From Candidatus Cloacimonadota bacterium (lineage in GTDB: Bacteria > Muiribacteriota > UBA6191), in contig JAGSHD010000003.1 of the NCBI GenBank assembly GCA_023954715.1, positions 186,001 through 250,000 of the forward strand: a DNA stretch of 64,000 bases. The letters run 5' to 3'. Position 1 is the first letter of the stretch, and the number at the start of each line of letters is the position of its first letter. The notes below the pieces were generated by a model. That model saw only the letters and a list, made by a program, of their open reading frames with translations. It was not told where the DNA came from and ran no database searches. Of the stretch, positions 63,363 through 64,000 are shown piece by piece. A program made the translations under genes and the position numbers.

Positions 63363-64000
63363 GTGAATAATCTAAGGTATAACATAGCGAATTTTGTATT
63401 TTCAAATAGAAAACTAGTCATAAGCATATTTCTATTAATAACTTTATTTTTAGGATTTCAAGCTACTCACTTAAAAATTGATGCCGGCTTTGAAAAACAA
63501 CTTCCATTTAATCATGAATATATTAAAACATTCATGAAACACAAAGAGGAGTTTGGAGGGGCAAATCGTCTATTGATTTCTGTTTCTCCTAAAAAAGGGG
63601 ATATCTTTACACCCCAATATTTTAAGTTATTCAAAAAGGTTTCTGACGAGTCCTTCTTTGTACCGGGTGTTAACCGATCTAGTATTCAATCAATATTCAC
63701 GCCCAATGTACGATTTGTAGAGATTGTCGATGGTGGTTTTAGCGGTGGTAACATTGTTCCCGCTGAGTTTGATGGATCCCAAGGTCATATCGATAAAGTT
63801 AAACAAAATATTTTAAAATCTTCCATCATAGGGCGTTTGGTTGCTAACGATTTTACGGCTGCATTGGTAAGTCTTCAATTATCTGAAAACGATCCAAAAA
63901 CCGGTGAAAAAATTGACTATTTTAAAGTCTCTCGCATGTTAGAGGACGACCTTCGTACTAAATTTCAAGATCCTAACTTTGATATTCATATTATAGGTTT
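63363..64000 (+). CDS. RND/MMPL-family transporter, N-terminal part (cut by window end)
   Basis: The GTG at 63363 opens a frame that is still open at the last base, giving at least 212 residues. It begins with a helix (VISIFLLITLFLGF) and a large periplasmic loop starting THLKIDAGFEKQLPFNHEYIKTF, the usual start of MMPL exporters found after DUF1302/DUF1329/YCF48 genes. Such proteins move lipids or hydrophobic compounds across the inner membrane. The transmembrane and GxxxD motifs lie beyond the window. It starts 14 bases after the YCF48-like stop with AAAGGCTGG upstream. Confidence 0.82.
   Translation, partial: MNNLRYNIANFVFSNRKLVISIFLLITLFLGFQATHLKIDAGFEKQLPFNHEYIKTFMKHKEEFGGANRLLISVSPKKGDIFTPQYFKLFKKVSDESFFVPGVNRSSIQSIFTPNVRFVEIVDGGFSGGNIVPAEFDGSQGHIDKVKQNILKSSIIGRLVANDFTAALVSLQLSENDPKTGEKIDYFKVSRMLEDDLRTKFQDPNFDIHIIG

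Noticed and set aside
1-64000. CRISPR arrays, tRNA or rRNA genes, transposases, prophage
   Set aside because: No regularly spaced repeats, cloverleaf-like sequence, rRNA signature or recombinase motif was seen.

Overview
The window is an AT-rich chromosomal segment (about one third G+C by eye) from a Gram-negative bacterium. Outer-membrane proteins (a DUF1302 beta-barrel and a PelB-like porin), a Tat-type signal, and exported, Shine-Dalgarno-led genes support this. The mix of Pel polysaccharide genes, SpoIIE phosphatases, PEGA/SUMF1, paired M16 peptidases, DUF1302/DUF1329 and a plant-like ATP-phosphofructokinase suggests a proteobacterium or a Bdellovibrionota/SAR324-like lineage. I cannot name a genus. 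Genes are dense on both strands, many with ATGA or TAATG overlaps. I see no tRNA, rRNA, CRISPR array, transposase or phage genes.

Layout. 1-9.7 kb: the 3' end of an alpha-2-macroglobulin-like protein, an esterase, a three-receiver/Hpt phosphorelay protein whose kinase core has lost its phospho-accepting histidine, an ABC-2 export pair, a lone receiver protein, and an active/inactive M16 peptidase pair with a VOC protein. 9.7-17.6 kb (minus strand): a pel exopolysaccharide operon in the order pelB-like, pelD, pelE, pelF, pelG. No pelA or pelC is present. 18-26.7 kb (plus, divergent from pel): two membrane-anchored SpoIIE/PP2C-type proteins, one degenerate and one intact, an unknown exported protein and a PEGA-SUMF1 protein. 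26.7-38.9 kb: an SGNH hydrolase with an apparent homopolymer frameshift, an OPA-family MFS transporter, a Tat-signal protein next to a membrane aminopropyltransferase-like protein that lacks a normal start codon, a DUF5995-like protein, a VxrAB-like two-component operon, an M15 peptidase and a GNAT protein.

39-50.6 kb: a three-gene operon with a TMEM43-family protein, small unknown genes, a PlsC-ACP-AMP-ligase fusion, a transglutaminase-like protein, a DUF2252 protein and a methyltransferase. 50.7-57.8 kb: central metabolism, with ATP-phosphofructokinase and PEP carboxykinase divergently arranged, then glutamyl-tRNA synthetase and an S9 peptidase. 57.9-64 kb: an unknown protein with a strong internal start, then DUF1302, DUF1329, YCF48-like and RND/MMPL genes, the last cut by the window end.

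Themes. Several signalling or enzyme modules pair an intact protein with a degenerate paralogue (M16, SpoIIE) or keep only part of a kinase (the phosphorelay protein). The pel operon beside the SpoIIE pair may form one envelope/biofilm control region, and the last four genes are a recognised envelope cluster of unclear substrate. Family names come from recognising motifs and from memory; no database search was run.
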